Of a stretch of 64,000 nucleotides of DNA, positions 63,742-64,000 are shown one piece after another; positions within the stretch are counted from its first letter, which is position 1, and each line of letters begins with the position of its first letter. Both the position numbers and the translations under genes were made by a program. The stretch spans positions 744,001 to 808,000 of the forward strand of contig NC_059405.1 of assembly GCF_905220565.1 (NCBI RefSeq). The letters run 5' to 3'. The notes beneath the pieces are model-generated. The model had not been told where the DNA came from, made no database searches, and worked only from the letters and a program-made list of their open reading frames with translations. Source of the DNA: Melitaea cinxia (lineage: Eukaryota; Arthropoda; Insecta; Lepidoptera; Nymphalidae).

Positions 63742-64000
63742 TTAAGGTTTTTTTTTTAGTTTAATGTTATTTATCTAATTATTATTATTATATTATAAGT
63801 TATTGAGTTATTATATGATCAGACATACAAACACGCATTTTTCTGTATTATTTCGTGAATATGTACATATTTGTTTAAGCACGCATACATGAAGGGGAGG
63901 CGTTATGAGTGGATTACGTCAGGATGACGCATCGTTATAAAACATTGCTATCCCCAGGTGCTTAAAACTGATAACAATATTTCTTTAAGCGCTTATAATA
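63742..64000 (+). other. right edge, possible CRE-like/TATA motifs
   Basis: AT-rich sequence. TTACGTCA (63914-63921) and TGACGCAT (63925-63932), CREB/ATF-like half-overlapping sites, are followed by TTATAAAA at about 63935-63942. No downstream exon is visible before the window ends. Confidence 0.3.

Overview
The window looks like part of a moth or butterfly (Lepidoptera) chromosome. It is strongly AT-rich. Its one recognisable host gene is split into short exons by repeat-filled introns. Most of the rest is interspersed repeats of lepidopteran style: tRNA-headed SINEs, SINE-like units carrying the 3' tail of an RTE-clade LINE (reading EAYVQQWT then stop, then GATGAT or GACT repeats), Jockey/CR1-like LINE fragments, MITE and foldback elements, and long (TA)n tracts. 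The order comes from repeat style and from memory, not from a database search.

Region 1 (about 2.5-16.3 kb, + strand) holds a complete ten-exon gene for a formin-binding protein 4 (FNBP4) homologue. All exon phases join, giving a 762-residue frame (763 with an alternative tandem acceptor). It has an N-terminal acidic GDSDEE motif, a canonical first WW domain, a Lys/Glu-rich middle, a conserved helical segment, a second WW domain split by an intron, a proline-rich exon and a short C-terminus ending in a VAKWQQ motif. Two exons (about 9.9 and 13.4 kb) are extremely GC-rich islands in AT-rich sequence.

Region 2 (about 16.3-57.5 kb) contains no host gene I can support. It is a patchwork of repeat families, named here for convenience. 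Rep-A: SINE-like, RTE-tailed, about 330 bp, several copies with perfect target-site duplications. SINE-t: tRNA-headed, also RTE-tailed. Rep-B: 'CGGCAAACAAGCGTACGG' family. Rep-C: 'CTAGCTGTGCCCGCGACTT' family. Rep-D: 'GGTCGAAATTCGACCATAA' family. Rep-E: 'AGTGTGCTTTAGACCAC' family. Rep-F: element bounded by AACCGACTTC / GAAGTCGGTT, about 600 bp. Notable items are an RTE insertion with a twin-priming inversion and intact duplications (32.3 kb), a decayed Jockey-like reverse transcriptase (48.6-50.0 kb), a 130-bp tandem array apparently derived from Rep-F (18.0-18.7 kb), a 76-bp satellite of about ten units (54.3-55.1 kb), and two symmetrical foldback elements (17.0 and 20.4 kb).

Region 3 (about 57.7-63.8 kb) is the most interesting. 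An intact 953-codon ORF encodes a C2H2 finger, a reverse transcriptase and a C-terminal restriction-like endonuclease, so it is a potentially active site-specific-type non-LTR retrotransposon. Its 3' end runs into a (TA)n tract that has been split by a 2.26-kb foldback transposon. That element has arms of about 795 bp, and its 65-bp loop is essentially the last codons of a Tc1/mariner-like transposase. The right arm is in turn interrupted by a full Rep-F copy.
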